Source of the DNA: Chitinophagaceae bacterium
Lineage (GTDB): Bacteria; Bacteroidota; Bacteroidia; Chitinophagales; Chitinophagaceae
Length of the DNA: 64,000 nucleotides
Direction: 5' to 3'
Assembly (NCBI GenBank): GCA_019638615.1
Contig: JAHBTL010000001.1
Coordinates: 62,001 to 126,000 of the forward strand
Shown piece after piece: positions 8,017 through 18,563 of this stretch. The position numbers were made by a program, and so were the translations under genes. The notes beneath the pieces are model-generated. The model saw only the letters and a program-made list of their open reading frames with translations. It did no database searches and was not told the origin of the DNA. Position 1 is the first letter of the stretch. Each line of letters begins with the position of its first letter.

Positions 8017-10269
8017 TTACAGGTTATTGTTAATAGCATCCTCGGTCCGGTCTATCCCAATACTCATGAACAGCCCCAGGAATACAAAGGTTCTTGAGGG
8101 CGGTACTATGGCGGATTTCCGGTATCCATTATAAGAGTAATTATACCCGTATACCTGGTCAATGCCGAAAATGTTGTTCACTGATAACACCAGCACGGTA
8201 AATCGTTTGCTGTCCTTTTTAAACAAACCAGGCAGGTAGTTTACACTGAAACTTACATTGTGATAATCTTTGGTTTCGCCTCTATCCGAAAATTTATAAT
8301 CTGTACCGTCAAAAATAATATTATAATATGGGCGGCCGCTGGCATAGGTATACGACATATTAAACCCAGTTTTCCACGCTGTCACAAACTTTTTCATTAC
8401 CAGAGACGCAGTATGTTTTGCGGCAAAGCTGGGTTGAATGGCAAAAGGAAAGTTTGTAAAATCTCTTTTCGTATCAAGGTAGGAATAGGAAATCCAGTAG
8501 TCAAGATCTTTGAACGTTTTTTTATCGCGCCAGAACAATTCTAACCCTTTCGCATCACCAAAGCCATTATTATTTATAGCCACCTGCTGATTATTGATCG
8601 TACTAACATTGGTTTTTATAAGGTCTTCGTATTTTTTGTAAAACACTTCCATCCGGAGTGTGACCTTGTCCGTTACTTTTTGATATTGCGCTATATAATG
8701 TGTTGCTTTTGAAAATGTAAGTACAGCAGGTGCAGGCAAATACTTATTCTCAGGGTTTTGATAAAAAATGCCATACGCTACAGATGCCTGGCTTTTTTTA
8801 CCTGTTTTATAGGCAAGGGAAATTCTTGGCGCTATATTGCTTTTTTTGAGCAATGACGAATGCTCAAACCGCCCTCCTGCTTTCATGGCAAGATCGTTGG
8901 TGAGATAAACGTCCGTTTCCGCAAAGAACGCGCTCATATTTTCAACAATACTGTTGCTGAACTGATCTCCCGTATACAACGTATAGTCTGCTTTATCATG
9001 GCTGTGATTATACTCCGTTCCAAACCTAACCACAGAAATGCCCTTAAGCCTTTTATCAACCACAACCCTGGCATTAAAATAGCTTCCCGGCAGCAATACG
9101 TTAAAGTTTTTATATTCAAGTCCCTGAATGGTCTGCTCTTTGTTTTGTTCATCCAGCAGGTTGCCATCAATATGATCCCTGTTGGCAGTAAAAGAAAGCC
9201 CGGTGTTTAATTTCCAGCCATTGCCCAGCAGTTCCCGGTACGACAGGTTGTGGTACATATTAAAATTACTGATGGAAAATGCATCTTTATAGCCCAGCGT
9301 ATCCAGGCTGGGATTCCTTATGCCAACCTTGTTTGCACTGAAGTATCCGTAATATTTTATAATGCCCGTTGAAGAAGTTTTAATACGAAAATTGGCGTCC
9401 GCAGTATGAAAATCAGGTATCCTGGTATACTCAGGGCGCTGCCTGATGGCTTTAAAAGCCAGCCACAGGTTAGCATAACTGTAACTTAAACCCCAGGATG
9501 ATTTTTTGTTTTTTGCAAGATGCTGGTGTCCGGCGCTCACACTCAATACGGATATGCCGAAATCGCTTGAGCTTTGTTCAGGCAGATCTATAGACTCCAG
9601 GATCAAAGCTGAAGAAAGCGCCTGACCGTACAAGGCAGAATAACCACCTGTGCTGAAAACAGTTCCTTTGAAAAGGAAGGGAGAAAACCTGCCACGCTGC
9701 GCTATGTTAGGCACACTGCTGTAAAAGAAATTATTGACCAGCGTACCGTCAATAAAGGTTTTGGTTTCGGCAGCAGTTCCGCCTCTTACAAATAAGCCTT
9801 CGCTTTCTCCTACCTGCTGGGCGCCGGGTAAAGTTTTTAACGCTCCTGTTACATCGGCATTTGCACCGGCCGTAGTAGCAACATCAATAGAGCTCAGCAC
9901 TGTTACTCTTTTTTTATCTCCCGCCTCAAAGCTGCCTGCCGTGATCAGCACTGCTTTTAATTCGCTGATCTCTTCTTTCATATCTATATCCATCACAACA
10001 GGTGTGTCAGCTATTTCTATATTGCTTTCTACCGGCTTGTATCCTGAAGCCGTTGTCACCAATACAAACTTTCCCTTTTCGTCGGTTGAAAAATGATAGC
10101 TGCCGGTTGAATCAGCAGTTGCACCGTCATAAGTATCCTTCAGAGTAATGCTCGCTCCTGCAACCGGCTTTCCCTTTTTATCCCTGACCCGCCCGGATAC
10201 AATTGCCTGAGCGTTTACCACATCACTTATTCCCAGAAACAATACAACCAGCATGAATAATCTCTTCAT
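8017..10269 (-). CDS. TonB-dependent outer-membrane receptor with carboxypeptidase-regulatory-like domain
   Basis: The 750-aa protein has a signal peptide, an N-terminal carboxypeptidase-regulatory-like domain (SGRVRDKKGKPVAGASITLK, about residues 26-115), a plug domain with ALKTLPGAQQVGESEGLFVRG, and a beta-barrel rich in aromatic strands to the C-terminus. It moves a ligand across the outer membrane using TonB energy. It has no SusD partner and is shorter than SusC proteins (about 1000 aa), so the cargo need not be a glycan; the ligand is unknown. A well-formed promoter lies directly upstream at 10287-10318, and the TPR-like gene follows in the same unit. Confidence 0.92.
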   Translation of the reverse strand: MKRLFMLVVLFLGISDVVNAQAIVSGRVRDKKGKPVAGASITLKDTYDGATADSTGSYHFSTDEKGKFVLVTTASGYKPVESNIEIADTPVVMDIDMKEEISELKAVLITAGSFEAGDKKRVTVLSSIDVATTAGANADVTGALKTLPGAQQVGESEGLFVRGGTAAETKTFIDGTLVNNFFYSSVPNIAQRGRFSPFLFKGTVFSTGGYSALYGQALSSALILESIDLPEQSSSDFGISVLSVSAGHQHLAKNKKSSWGLSYSYANLWLAFKAIRQRPEYTRIPDFHTADANFRIKTSSTGIIKYYGYFSANKVGIRNPSLDTLGYKDAFSISNFNMYHNLSYRELLGNGWKLNTGLSFTANRDHIDGNLLDEQNKEQTIQGLEYKNFNVLLPGSYFNARVVVDKRLKGISVVRFGTEYNHSHDKADYTLYTGDQFSNSIVENMSAFFAETDVYLTNDLAMKAGGRFEHSSLLKKSNIAPRISLAYKTGKKSQASVAYGIFYQNPENKYLPAPAVLTFSKATHYIAQYQKVTDKVTLRMEVFYKKYEDLIKTNVSTINNQQVAINNNGFGDAKGLELFWRDKKTFKDLDYWISYSYLDTKRDFTNFPFAIQPSFAAKHTASLVMKKFVTAWKTGFNMSYTYASGRPYYNIIFDGTDYKFSDRGETKDYHNVSFSVNYLPGLFKKDSKRFTVLVLSVNNIFGIDQVYGYNYSYNGYRKSAIVPPSRTFVFLGLFMSIGIDRTEDAINNNL

Positions 10270-10286
10270 TGCAATGAATTATATCT

Positions 10287-10318
10287 CAAACATAAAGTAG
10301 TTTATATTATAAACCAAA
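10287..10318 (-). promoter_or_regulatory. Bacteroidota promoter of the TonB receptor gene
   Basis: On the minus strand TTTG (complement of 10315-10318) and TATGTTTG (complement of 10287-10294) are separated by exactly 20 bases, matching the TTTG-N19/20-TAnnTTTG consensus. The -7 box lies 17 bases before the ATG at 10269, giving a leader of about 10 bases. Confidence 0.8.
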
Positions 10319-10319
10319 T

Positions 10320-10810
10320 ATTTTTGAGTTTCGTTTTGGGTTTATAGTTTCGAGGTTGAAGTTTATGGTTACAGGTCGCAAGTTGCAGGTAAAGGGTTAG
10401 GTATCAGGTATGAGTGTCTCAGGCAATAGACATAGTTGACAGTGGAAAGGATGGAATGTTTATCGTTTGTGGTTTGTAGCTTGTGCGTTGGGGTTACTGA
10501 TTAAAAACATAAACCCACAGCCCATAGCTGGGGGCTCATATCAAATCTCAAATCCCCAAATCAGAAATCATTGTCGACCGTCCATTATCAATTGTCAATT
10601 TATTTTTTTCTTGTCATTCTGAGCGAGCAAATAACTGCCCGATAAAGTGAAACATTTTCGTAAGCGAAGAATCTCTAGTGGCTGTGAGCCGTGGGCTATG
10701 AGCGATGAGGTGGATGAAATGTATAGTTTATAGTTTGAGGTTTATCATCTATAGATTATGGTCTACAACTTCAAACAGCAAACACCAAACACCAAACTAC
10801 AAACCATTAA
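10320..10810. repeat. Long intergenic word-repeat array with an embedded TCATTCTGAGCG element
   Basis: About 490 bp without a gene. Seen from the minus gene ending at 10811, the stop-proximal part is G/T-rich (GGTTTGTAGTTTGGTG) and the distal part is A/C-rich (CCATAAACTTCAACCTCG). Words shared with the other arrays include CAAATCTCAAATC, TCAATTGTCAATT and TTTATAGTTT. A distinct insert at 10611-10678 starts TTGTCATTCTGAGCGAGC and ends GCGAAGAATCTC, a sequence type often scattered in Bacteroidota genomes. The promoter of the TonB receptor gene sits at the left end. Confidence 0.75.
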
Positions 10811-13800
10811 CTACTTTTTAATCACCAGCCTTTCATGCTCCCACCTGTCGCCCAAACGTAACACCAAAGTATATACCCCTTCGCTCAACCTGTCTAGATC
10901 GTTTACCGTAATGCTGTTCTGACCAGATTCAGCCATATACTGCTTACGAAGCACCACCTTCCCGGTCATATCAAGTATCTGATACTCTACAGGTCCCCGA
11001 ACTGAGGTATTAAAACTAATTTGAACAGAGGAAGATGCCGGATTAGGGCTGATCTTCAATTTTTCGCCGGTACGGTTAGAAAGTCGTACCACCAGGACAT
11101 TACTGTACTTACGAACCCCATCTTTACTTACTACGCATATCCTGTAGTACAGTACATCTGTATTCACATGTAAAGAAGCATCCTGGTATGTGAGCGTAAC
11201 CGCTTCGTTTTGAGGCACTGCTTTTTTAACTTCCCCGATTCTTCCGAAATTGGTACCGTCAGTTGACCGCTCTACTTCAAAGTGGCTGATCTGTTCTGTG
11301 GTGATTATCCGCCAGTTGAGATCTATAGAAGCGCTACGCTGCACTGCAGAGAACTGAAGGAAATCAATTGGTAAGATTGTACATGTTGAAACAGTTACTG
11401 TAGCCTGCGCACATGTAGTGGTATTACAATCTCCTTCTGCACGCGCATAGTATGTAGTACTTGTTGAAGGATATACTGTAACAGAGGCACCGGTTCCAAC
11501 CAGTGTTCCGCCACAGCTTCCGGTGTACCATCTCCACACAGCGTTGGTACCCAATGAACCGCCCTGCACTGTTAAGGTTACGGGGTTGCCCGTACACGTA
11601 GTGAACGCAGGGTTGGCGGCAATGCCGGTTGGCGCGGTGGAGGAGGTTTTTGCCGTAAGCTGGAAGCTGTTAGATATGTACCGGCAGTTTGTATTATTGA
11701 TATTACCCGCTGCAGCCACTATTACACGGTAATACTTTCCAATGTCGGAAGGCATTAAAGGATTAATAGTATAGGTAACATTATTGGCACCTGATATATT
11801 TGACCAGCTACTGTTGTTGCTACTTACCTGCCACTGGTAATCCAGCGTGCCGGAAATAACGGTCGGGTCATTCAATGCGGCGCTAAAGGTAGTGGTACCC
11901 ATAGAACAGCCTGCTGTCGAGTTCACTGTAACCGTTGGCGTCGGATCACACAATCCGAATTGTATATCGTCAATGGCCAGGTCATTACCACAACCACCTG
12001 CGGCAGCATTGTTGATTTCAATTACTACTTTTGTAACCCCTGCCGGCATTACAAATTTCATTCCGTATTGCGTCCATGCGGCGCTGGTAATTTCAGGTGT
12101 TGTAAGGTTGGTAATAATATTTCCATTGCTGGCATTGCGTACTGTAAAAATCAGTTTCGGATATACAAGCCCGCCAAACGCATCGTTACAGAAAGTTTCG
12201 TAAGACGAATTGGCAATATTGGATGCAAAAGCGAACAATGAGTATTTAAGATTGGTGCACGGTATGTTGATGGTATCCCTGTACACTTTGCTGCCCTTTA
12301 CGTCTGCATTTAAAACCATCATCCGTCCGCTGCCGGTAGTGTGGTCTGTAAGGCTTATCCAGCGGGATGTATTGCCCTTATTGGCATTGTTGGTTAATGC
12401 ATATGTTTCTACCGCAAGCGGCTGGCTGGTGCTTCCGGTATATTCGGTTCCGGCTGTTCCTGCGCTTCCGGTTGCTGCAGGTATCGCGGTAGCCAGTGGG
12501 TTTCCCGTACCAAAGTTCTGCATATACAATATCCTGTTCAATGCATCACAAGGCGGCATTTCCGCGGTTGTTAAAATTACGAACGGCGTTGGCTGGTCTT
12601 CACCCACATCATCCGGTTTGGCATTACTGTTTAAATCAGGATTACTGCCATTGGTGGATTTGTCTGTAAGGTTTGCGCTGAGATACCCCCGTGCATATGC
12701 GAATGCACTATTATTATACACACGTCCTATCACGATATTTTTTACGCGAAAACATATCCTCAATGTAAAATGATTCATGGCGGCAGGTGATGCCGGTAAC
12801 CTTGACAGCGTATCAACCAGCAGGTTGGTTCTATCAACGCCACCACTGTTTACACCATTAAACGTGGTATCCAGTACAACGCCTGCGGGATTGTCTATCA
12901 ATGAAACCGAAACATTTGAAATATTTCCTGAGCCATAAACAGTGCCGAGGTTATCTTTCAGCCTCACGCTTGATAATGGCCAGTTGCCGTAGTTCTGAAC
13001 ATAAATATCATAGCAAAGATCATAGGTTCCGGGAGTACCCGTAGCCGTAACTGACGAAAGAGACTTTGCAACGCCGATGGCACTGTTAATATCCGTCATA
13101 TCGGTACTGAAATAGCAGGGAGCGGTAGTGATGGTGGTCTTAGCGCCATCCACAATCCCAATCTCATAGTAGTTACTTCTGTATTTACCTCCTGTAACAT
13201 AATAATCAGAAGCAACCAGCTTTCCATCGGCATAAGACAATCCAATAATGGTATTGCCGCTCAGCTTGCTGATTAAGGTAGCATGCAGCGGGCCCGTACC
13301 ATAATCCTGGTAATTAATGGTTATATAGTTATTATCGAGAATAGCCAGGAACTGACCTGTAGGAGTAATGATAAAATCACCGTTACCAGCGAGCGGATTC
13401 AAACCGGAAGGTAAAGAAACCGGTACAATGGGACCGAGTGTTCCGGTAGTAAAATTAACGCTTTGCAAAGCCAGCCCATAAGGATAAGAGCCGGTATAAA
13501 TCAATTGATAGCCCATACCCTCCGAATCGAAGGTAAGACCAATTACATAAGTATTATTGTACACTGTTAACAGGGCTGTTGCCGGAGGGCAGGCTGCACC
13601 GGGCTTCCATCTCCAGACATATGTATGGGGAGATTTGTAGCGGGTATAATAAAGACTGGTATCCTTGGGATTAAACGAGATACCAGCATTATACTCATCA
13701 AAACCGGGGTTTGCAAGATTAGATAAATTACAGGTGGTAGGCGAAAGGGTATCTAATGTTTGATTGCTGGATGTGTACCTGAATTGGACGAACCCTTTTC

Positions 13801-13942
13801 CCGATCCGCAAGGTTTATTTCCTATGCTTACCGGTACTGCATACGTTGCCTGCGCATGTATTTTTGTTGATGTGCCTCCCATTGCAGCTATAAGCAAAAT
13901 CAACAAGAGTAACTTTTTTACAGGTTGAAACCGGGTTTTCAT
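10811..13942 (-). CDS. Large secreted protein with Ig-like domains and T9SS type A sorting domain
   Basis: The 1043-aa product starts MKTRFQPVKKLLLLILLIAAMGG, a signal peptide; a GTG 24 bases upstream (13966) would add only eight residues and is less likely. The N-terminal third looks like a repeated beta domain with a DUF11-like segment (YDLCYDIYVQNYGNWPLSSV). The middle has a jelly-roll-like part (LRICFRVKN to LAIDDIQFG), followed by two Ig-like repeats with YTINPLMPSDIGKYYRV and TTYYARAEGDC. It ends with a fibronectin-like unit and the sorting domain LKISPNPASSS...GKVVLRK...GVYTLVLRL. Such proteins are exported through T9SS and anchored or released at the surface. It is probably monocistronic. 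Function beyond adhesion or matrix binding cannot be said. Confidence 0.88.
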   Translation of the reverse strand: MKTRFQPVKKLLLLILLIAAMGGTSTKIHAQATYAVPVSIGNKPCGSGKGFVQFRYTSSNQTLDTLSPTTCNLSNLANPGFDEYNAGISFNPKDTSLYYTRYKSPHTYVWRWKPGAACPPATALLTVYNNTYVIGLTFDSEGMGYQLIYTGSYPYGLALQSVNFTTGTLGPIVPVSLPSGLNPLAGNGDFIITPTGQFLAILDNNYITINYQDYGTGPLHATLISKLSGNTIIGLSYADGKLVASDYYVTGGKYRSNYYEIGIVDGAKTTITTAPCYFSTDMTDINSAIGVAKSLSSVTATGTPGTYDLCYDIYVQNYGNWPLSSVRLKDNLGTVYGSGNISNVSVSLIDNPAGVVLDTTFNGVNSGGVDRTNLLVDTLSRLPASPAAMNHFTLRICFRVKNIVIGRVYNNSAFAYARGYLSANLTDKSTNGSNPDLNSNAKPDDVGEDQPTPFVILTTAEMPPCDALNRILYMQNFGTGNPLATAIPAATGSAGTAGTEYTGSTSQPLAVETYALTNNANKGNTSRWISLTDHTTGSGRMMVLNADVKGSKVYRDTINIPCTNLKYSLFAFASNIANSSYETFCNDAFGGLVYPKLIFTVRNASNGNIITNLTTPEITSAAWTQYGMKFVMPAGVTKVVIEINNAAAGGCGNDLAIDDIQFGLCDPTPTVTVNSTAGCSMGTTTFSAALNDPTVISGTLDYQWQVSSNNSSWSNISGANNVTYTINPLMPSDIGKYYRVIVAAAGNINNTNCRYISNSFQLTAKTSSTAPTGIAANPAFTTCTGNPVTLTVQGGSLGTNAVWRWYTGSCGGTLVGTGASVTVYPSTSTTYYARAEGDCNTTTCAQATVTVSTCTILPIDFLQFSAVQRSASIDLNWRIITTEQISHFEVERSTDGTNFGRIGEVKKAVPQNEAVTLTYQDASLHVNTDVLYYRICVVSKDGVRKYSNVLVVRLSNRTGEKLKISPNPASSSVQISFNTSVRGPVEYQILDMTGKVVLRKQYMAESGQNSITVNDLDRLSEGVYTLVLRLGDRWEHERLVIKK

Positions 13943-14189
13943 TGTACGGGTTTTAAGTGTTTTCACAGGTAGGATAGATCTTAAATAAATCGTTTACGCT
14001 GTAAAATTATAAGTGCAAACCTTTACTTCTTTAGCATTTCGATCAGCTTCCAGTTTTTTTCGATTGACATACCACTTCTGTTAACAAACATCAATTACAT
14101 CAAAGGAATACCCTTACAACTCTTTAACTAACGTATTATAACCATGCAAAGTATATGACACAGACAGCGGGGGCATTTATGAAAAAGAA
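13943..14189. other. Gap between the T9SS cargo gene and the atp operon
   Basis: An AT-rich gap with no ORF or repeat words. I find no good -7 box for the minus gene starting at 13942. The only clear element in the neighbourhood is the atp terminator that follows at 14190-14213. Confidence 0.5.
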
Positions 14190-14213
14190 AAGCCCCGGAG
14201 AAATCCGGGGCTT
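14190..14213 (-). terminator. Terminator of the atp operon
   Basis: AAGCCCCGGA (14190-14199) pairs perfectly with TCCGGGGCTT (14204-14213) around a GAAA tetraloop. It lies 32 bases after the atpA stop. On the minus strand it is followed by a mixed TTTCTTTTTC tract, so it ends the operon before any atpG. Confidence 0.9.
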
Positions 14214-14244
14214 ACACAAAAAACAATCTTATGAATATTTAGTA

Positions 14245-15822
14245 TTATTTATACCTTGACATTAGTCCTTTAGCCAACTCGGTCATTTTTTTGATGCCTT
14301 CATCCGGGAGATTGCCACGCTTAAACTCACCTAACACTTCGGGTAACTTATTTTCCATTTCCAGTAAAAACAGCTCTTCAAACTCTTTCACCTTATTCAC
14401 AGGAACATCTCTCAATGCACCCTGGGTACCTAAGTATATAATAGCCACCTGCTTTTCAACAGCGAAAGGAGAATACTGAGGCTGTTTCAGGATTTCCACA
14501 TTGCGGGCGCCTTTATCAATTACTGATTTCGTTGCAGCATCAAGGTCGCCGCCAAACTTAGAGAAGGCTTCCAACTCGCGGTAAAGCGCCTGGTCCAGCT
14601 TAAGCGTACCGGCCACTTTTTTCATGGATTTGATCTGAGCATTACCACCCACACGGCTAACCGAAATACCTACGTTGATCGCAGGACGAATGCCTGAGTT
14701 AAACAGGTTTGATTCCAGGAATATCTGACCATCCGTAATAGAAATTACGTTGGTTGGGATATATGCGGATACATCACCTGCCTGGGTTTCGATGATAGGC
14801 AATGCAGTAAGTGAACCACCTCCCTTCACCATGTGTTTGATACTTTCCGGAACATCGTTCATATTCCTGGCCACCGCATCATCGTTAATTACCTTTGCCG
14901 CCCTTTCCAGCAAACGGCTGTGCAGGTAGAACACGTCTCCGGGGTAAGCCTCACGGCCCGGCGGGCGACGCAACAACAGCGATACCTCACGATAAGCTAC
15001 CGCCTGCTTACTCAAATCATCATACACAATCAATGCAGGACGTCCGGTATCGCGGAAAAACTCACCGATAGCAGCTCCGGCATAAGGTGCAAAGAACTGC
15101 TGGGGAGCAGGGTCTGATGCAGAGGCGGCAACAATTACCGTGTATTCCATTGCGCCATTGTCTTCCAGCGTCTTCATTACGTTGGCAATGGTAGACGCTT
15201 TTTGACCACACGCTACATATATGCAATAAACAGTTTTACCTGCTTTGTGAAATTCTTTCTGATTGATGATGGTATCAATAGCAATAGCTGTTTTTCCTGT
15301 TTGCCGGTCGCCAATGATCAACTCGCGCTGCCCGCGGCCGATAGGGATCATTGCATCGATCGCTTTGATACCTGTTTGCAAAGGTTCTTTTACCGGTTCA
15401 CGATAAATTACGCCCGGCGCCTTACGCTCCAGCGGCATTTCATATGTTTCACCTTTAATAGGGCCTTTACCATCTATAGGCTCACCCAATACATTTATTA
15501 CACGTCCCACAACACCTTCGCCCACTTTCAGCGAAGCAATGCTGCCGGTTCTTTTAACTTTATTGCCTTCTTTAATTTCGCTTGATTCTCCCATCAATAC
15601 CACGCCCACATTGTCTTCCTCAAGATTCAGCGCAACGGCTTTTACTCCATTCTCAAACTCTACCAGTTCGCCGGCACGTACGTTATTTAAGCCGTAAATG
15701 CGGGCAATTCCATCACCTACCTGCAATACAGTACCTACCTCTTCAAGGTCGGCTCCTGCATTAAAATTGCTTAGCTGCTGACGCAGTATCGCACTTATTT
15801 CATCGGGCTTAATTTCTGCCAT
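14245..15822 (-). CDS. atpA: ATP synthase F1 subunit alpha
   Basis: The 525-aa length fits the family. Visible motifs are the N-terminal beta-barrel region ([19 protein letters not shown]), the Walker A loop GDRQTGKTA near residue 170, and [27 protein letters not shown] including the alpha-subunit signature, with the conserved arginine in the [10 protein letters not shown] segment. Alpha forms the F1 hexamer with beta and carries non-catalytic nucleotide sites. It is the last gene of this operon and is followed by a terminator. The gamma-subunit gene that usually follows in this phylum is not here. Confidence 0.98.
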   Translation of the reverse strand: MAEIKPDEISAILRQQLSNFNAGADLEEVGTVLQVGDGIARIYGLNNVRAGELVEFENGVKAVALNLEEDNVGVVLMGESSEIKEGNKVKRTGSIASLKVGEGVVGRVINVLGEPIDGKGPIKGETYEMPLERKAPGVIYREPVKEPLQTGIKAIDAMIPIGRGQRELIIGDRQTGKTAIAIDTIINQKEFHKAGKTVYCIYVACGQKASTIANVMKTLEDNGAMEYTVIVAASASDPAPQQFFAPYAGAAIGEFFRDTGRPALIVYDDLSKQAVAYREVSLLLRRPPGREAYPGDVFYLHSRLLERAAKVINDDAVARNMNDVPESIKHMVKGGGSLTALPIIETQAGDVSAYIPTNVISITDGQIFLESNLFNSGIRPAINVGISVSRVGGNAQIKSMKKVAGTLKLDQALYRELEAFSKFGGDLDAATKSVIDKGARNVEILKQPQYSPFAVEKQVAIIYLGTQGALRDVPVNKVKEFEELFLLEMENKLPEVLGEFKRGNLPDEGIKKMTELAKGLMSRYK

Positions 15823-15879
15823 ATATCTTTTAGTTTATAGTGTTTAATGAAAATTACAGAATCGTTGGTTTCAATGATG

Positions 15880-16443
15880 TTAACGGATATTGAGTATATA
15901 ATCGTTGTTACGGAACTGCTTTTTAATATCCTTTAAGTCGCGCAATACGCTTGCATCTACCAGGTTATTATCATATTCCAGCACAAATCCACCAATCAGC
16001 TCATCTTTTACTACTGTTTCCAGTTCAATATTTGCCAGTCCTGTATCTGCCTTCACCTTGCTTTCTATAGAAGCGCGCAGATCGTTGCTGATAGGCTGTG
16101 CAGTAGTAAGTTTTACTTTATGAATGTCTTTGATCTTATTGTATTGCTCAATAGCCGCTGCTATGATTTCAGTAAAAATCCCTTCACGTCCTTTTTGAAC
16201 CAGCAGTTTATTAAAAGAAGCAGTTAACTTACTTATTTTACTACCTGCTATCGCTTCAAGAATAGCAAGCTTTTTGTCTGCCGGCACTATCGGGCTGCGC
16301 ATCAGGCTCACAAACTCCCTGCTTTGCCGGCACACCGACTGAAGAAAAAGCATATCGGCATGTACGGCTTCCAACTGGTTGCTTTCCAGCGCCAGATCAA
16401 TCAGGCTTTTTGCATATCGTCCGGCTAAACGTGGCTGAAGCAT
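15880..16443 (-). CDS. atpH: ATP synthase F1 subunit delta
   Basis: The 187-aa product begins MLQPRLAGRYAKSLIDLALE, the usual N-terminal pattern of delta/OSCP, and ends with the conserved region LETVVKDELIGGFVLEYDNNLVDASVLRDLKDIKKQF. Delta joins F1 to the peripheral stalk. It lies between atpF (37 bp upstream) and atpA (57 bp downstream), in the normal order. Confidence 0.96.
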   Translation of the reverse strand: MLQPRLAGRYAKSLIDLALESNQLEAVHADMLFLQSVCRQSREFVSLMRSPIVPADKKLAILEAIAGSKISKLTASFNKLLVQKGREGIFTEIIAAAIEQYNKIKDIHKVKLTTAQPISNDLRASIESKVKADTGLANIELETVVKDELIGGFVLEYDNNLVDASVLRDLKDIKKQFRNNDYILNIR

Positions 16444-16480
16444 CTTACTGATTTTTGATTTCTGATTTTTGATTTGAACC

Positions 16481-16990
16481 TTAATTCAGCTTTATTTCGT
16501 CACTAAGCTGTTTAATATAATGCTCCTGCTGTCCTTTATCGCTCAACTCGCGGCGAAGCACTTTTTCTGCTACCTCCACTACCAGGTTGCCTACCTGGTT
16601 TTTCAGATCCACCACAGCCGCCATCTTTTGATTCTCAATACTTTGCAATGTGTCAGCCTGTATTTTAGCCGCCTCGGCTTTGGCCTGCTCTTTGGCTTCG
16701 TTGATAATTTTATCTTTAATGGCTTTGGCTTCGGCTAATATCTGGGCTCTTTCTTCTCTTGCCTCGGCCAGCAATTTTTCATTATCGCTTTTCAACTGCG
16801 CCATTTCCGCTTTTACTTTTTCAGCAGTTGCAATGGCATCGTTGATGCCTTTTTCTCTTTCCCCGATCGCTTTCATAATAGGCTTCCAGGCAAATTTACC
16901 CAGCACAAATAAAAGGATCAGGAATGCAAGCGTTGACCATATCAATAAACCTGGATCCGGAAGTACCAATGGATTTATTTCTAACAACAT
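16481..16990 (-). CDS. atpF: ATP synthase Fo subunit b
   Basis: From the chosen ATG at 16990 the product is 169 aa and begins MLLEINPLVLPDPGLLIWST, matching family N-termini; the upstream start at 17020 adds ten residues not expected. One membrane helix (IWSTLAFLILLFVLGKF) is followed by a long charged coiled coil rich in alanine, glutamate and lysine that dimerises as the peripheral stalk. The order atpE-atpF-atpH is normal. Confidence 0.96.
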   Translation of the reverse strand: MLLEINPLVLPDPGLLIWSTLAFLILLFVLGKFAWKPIMKAIGEREKGINDAIATAEKVKAEMAQLKSDNEKLLAEAREERAQILAEAKAIKDKIINEAKEQAKAEAAKIQADTLQSIENQKMAAVVDLKNQVGNLVVEVAEKVLRRELSDKGQQEHYIKQLSDEIKLN

Positions 16991-17078
16991 ATTAAAAGCT
17001 TTATAAGCAAAAAAATTCAAAAAGAAATGTACGGGAGCCGTCGCCCTGTGCTAAACACCCGTACAAGATGTTTAATGA

Positions 17079-17306
<228 letters not shown>

Positions 17307-17343
17307 TTAATATTTAAAAGTGAATAAAAACGTTTTCATGCTA

Positions 17344-18450
17344 TTATATTACAGGAATATCCTCATGATGATCGTGATGCTCTTCAATTGCCATTCCTAT
17401 ATATAAAGCGGATAACATCGCGAAAATAAATGCCTGCAGGAAGCCCACCAGCAATTCAATCACACTAATAAAAACGGTGAACGGCACTGCCATTGCTGAA
17501 GCGAACACAGATTCAAAAATAAATATTAGTGAAATCAGGCTCATTACTAAAATATGTCCTGCAGTGATATTGGCAAATAACCGGATGGTGAGTGATATAG
17601 GCTTAATAAAAACACCCAGCACCTCGATAGGCATCAGGAATATTTTCATGGGCGTGGGCAAACCCGGCATCCAGAAAATATGTTTCCAGTAATCCTTTTT
17701 ACCATTCACATTCACTATTATGAATGTAAAAAGTGCCAGTGCCAGCGTAAAAGCGATATTACCACTCAGGTTAGCACCACCGGGGAAAAATGGCACCAGC
17801 CCTAACAGGTTGTTGATCCAGATGAAAAAGAAAATGGTTAAAAGGAAAGGCATGAACCTGGCATACTGATGCCCCAGGTAAGGCTTAGCCACCTCATCTC
17901 TGACAAATAATATAATGGGCTCAATAAAAGACTGGAACCCTTTCGGAGCAGATTTTACTCCTGTTTTTTGATAGGCCCTGGCTACACCGGTAAAGATCCA
18001 TATCAGCAGCAGCACCGTCAAAAACATAGAAGCCACGTTCTTGGTAATGGATATGTCAAAAACCTTTTTAGAGTCTTCTTCATTTACAGTGCCGTCGGCA
18101 TTTACAATTTTAATCTTACCCTCTACCAGCTTATAGGCGTAATTGCCCTGGTAAACAACCGGCTCATGATGTTCGCCGGATAATTTCGAAGAAGAAAAGA
18201 ACTCAAATCCCTTATCTGTTTTTATGATAACCGGCAGAGGTATGGAAGTATGACCCCATAAATGCCAGCTATGATGGTCTTTAACGTGGTCGAGAATAAA
18301 GCCTGTTACATCAAAATCGCCTTTGTGTTCTGTATTTTCAGACGGATGATGTTCTTTGCCATTTTCCTGGGCAAAAGATACATTAGAATTAAAAATTATA
18401 AATAAGCTGAAAACCGCTACCAACAAGGATTTGACGCTCTTTGACATCAT
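17344..18450 (-). CDS. atpB: ATP synthase Fo subunit a, long Bacteroidota form
   Basis: The 368-aa protein is longer than the usual 240-270 aa because of an N-terminal signal peptide (about residues 1-27) and an extra periplasmic part rich in histidine. Membrane helices begin near residue 130. The essential arginine lies in ISLTIRLFANITAGH, and the C-terminal helices follow with FLQAFIFAMLSALYIGMA. Two adjacent ATG codons (18450 and 18447) are possible starts. It heads the operon; no small atpI/atpZ-type gene precedes it. A -7 box lies at 18470-18477. Confidence 0.96.
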   Translation of the reverse strand: MMSKSVKSLLVAVFSLFIIFNSNVSFAQENGKEHHPSENTEHKGDFDVTGFILDHVKDHHSWHLWGHTSIPLPVIIKTDKGFEFFSSSKLSGEHHEPVVYQGNYAYKLVEGKIKIVNADGTVNEEDSKKVFDISITKNVASMFLTVLLLIWIFTGVARAYQKTGVKSAPKGFQSFIEPIILFVRDEVAKPYLGHQYARFMPFLLTIFFFIWINNLLGLVPFFPGGANLSGNIAFTLALALFTFIIVNVNGKKDYWKHIFWMPGLPTPMKIFLMPIEVLGVFIKPISLTIRLFANITAGHILVMSLISLIFIFESVFASAMAVPFTVFISVIELLVGFLQAFIFAMLSALYIGMAIEEHHDHHEDIPVI

Positions 18451-18469
18451 GCTGTCCTGAAATTTGGCG

Positions 18470-18477
18470 CAAAGATA
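18470..18477 (-). promoter_or_regulatory. -7 box of the atp operon (TATCTTTG)
   Basis: The complement reads TATCTTTG, a perfect TAnnTTTG match, 19 bases before the atpB ATG. No TTTG is seen at the expected -33 position. The predicted leader is only about 13 bases. Confidence 0.65.
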
Positions 18478-18563
18478 GGAGTTGGAGATCAGAAATAATA
18501 ATATCTGAAATACGAAATAGGGAATTTATTTTACTTGTTGATAATTGTACCGCTTTTTGCTGC

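Noticed and set aside
12210-12773. 187-codon frame antisense to the T9SS cargo gene
   Set aside because: Lies wholly inside a well-supported gene with a signal peptide and sorting domain.
13943-13966. GTG start for the T9SS cargo protein
   Set aside because: It adds eight residues before an already complete signal peptide starting at ATG 13942.
16650-17006. 118-codon frame antisense to atpF
   Set aside because: It is a mirror of the alanine-rich coiled coil of subunit b, with no independent signal.
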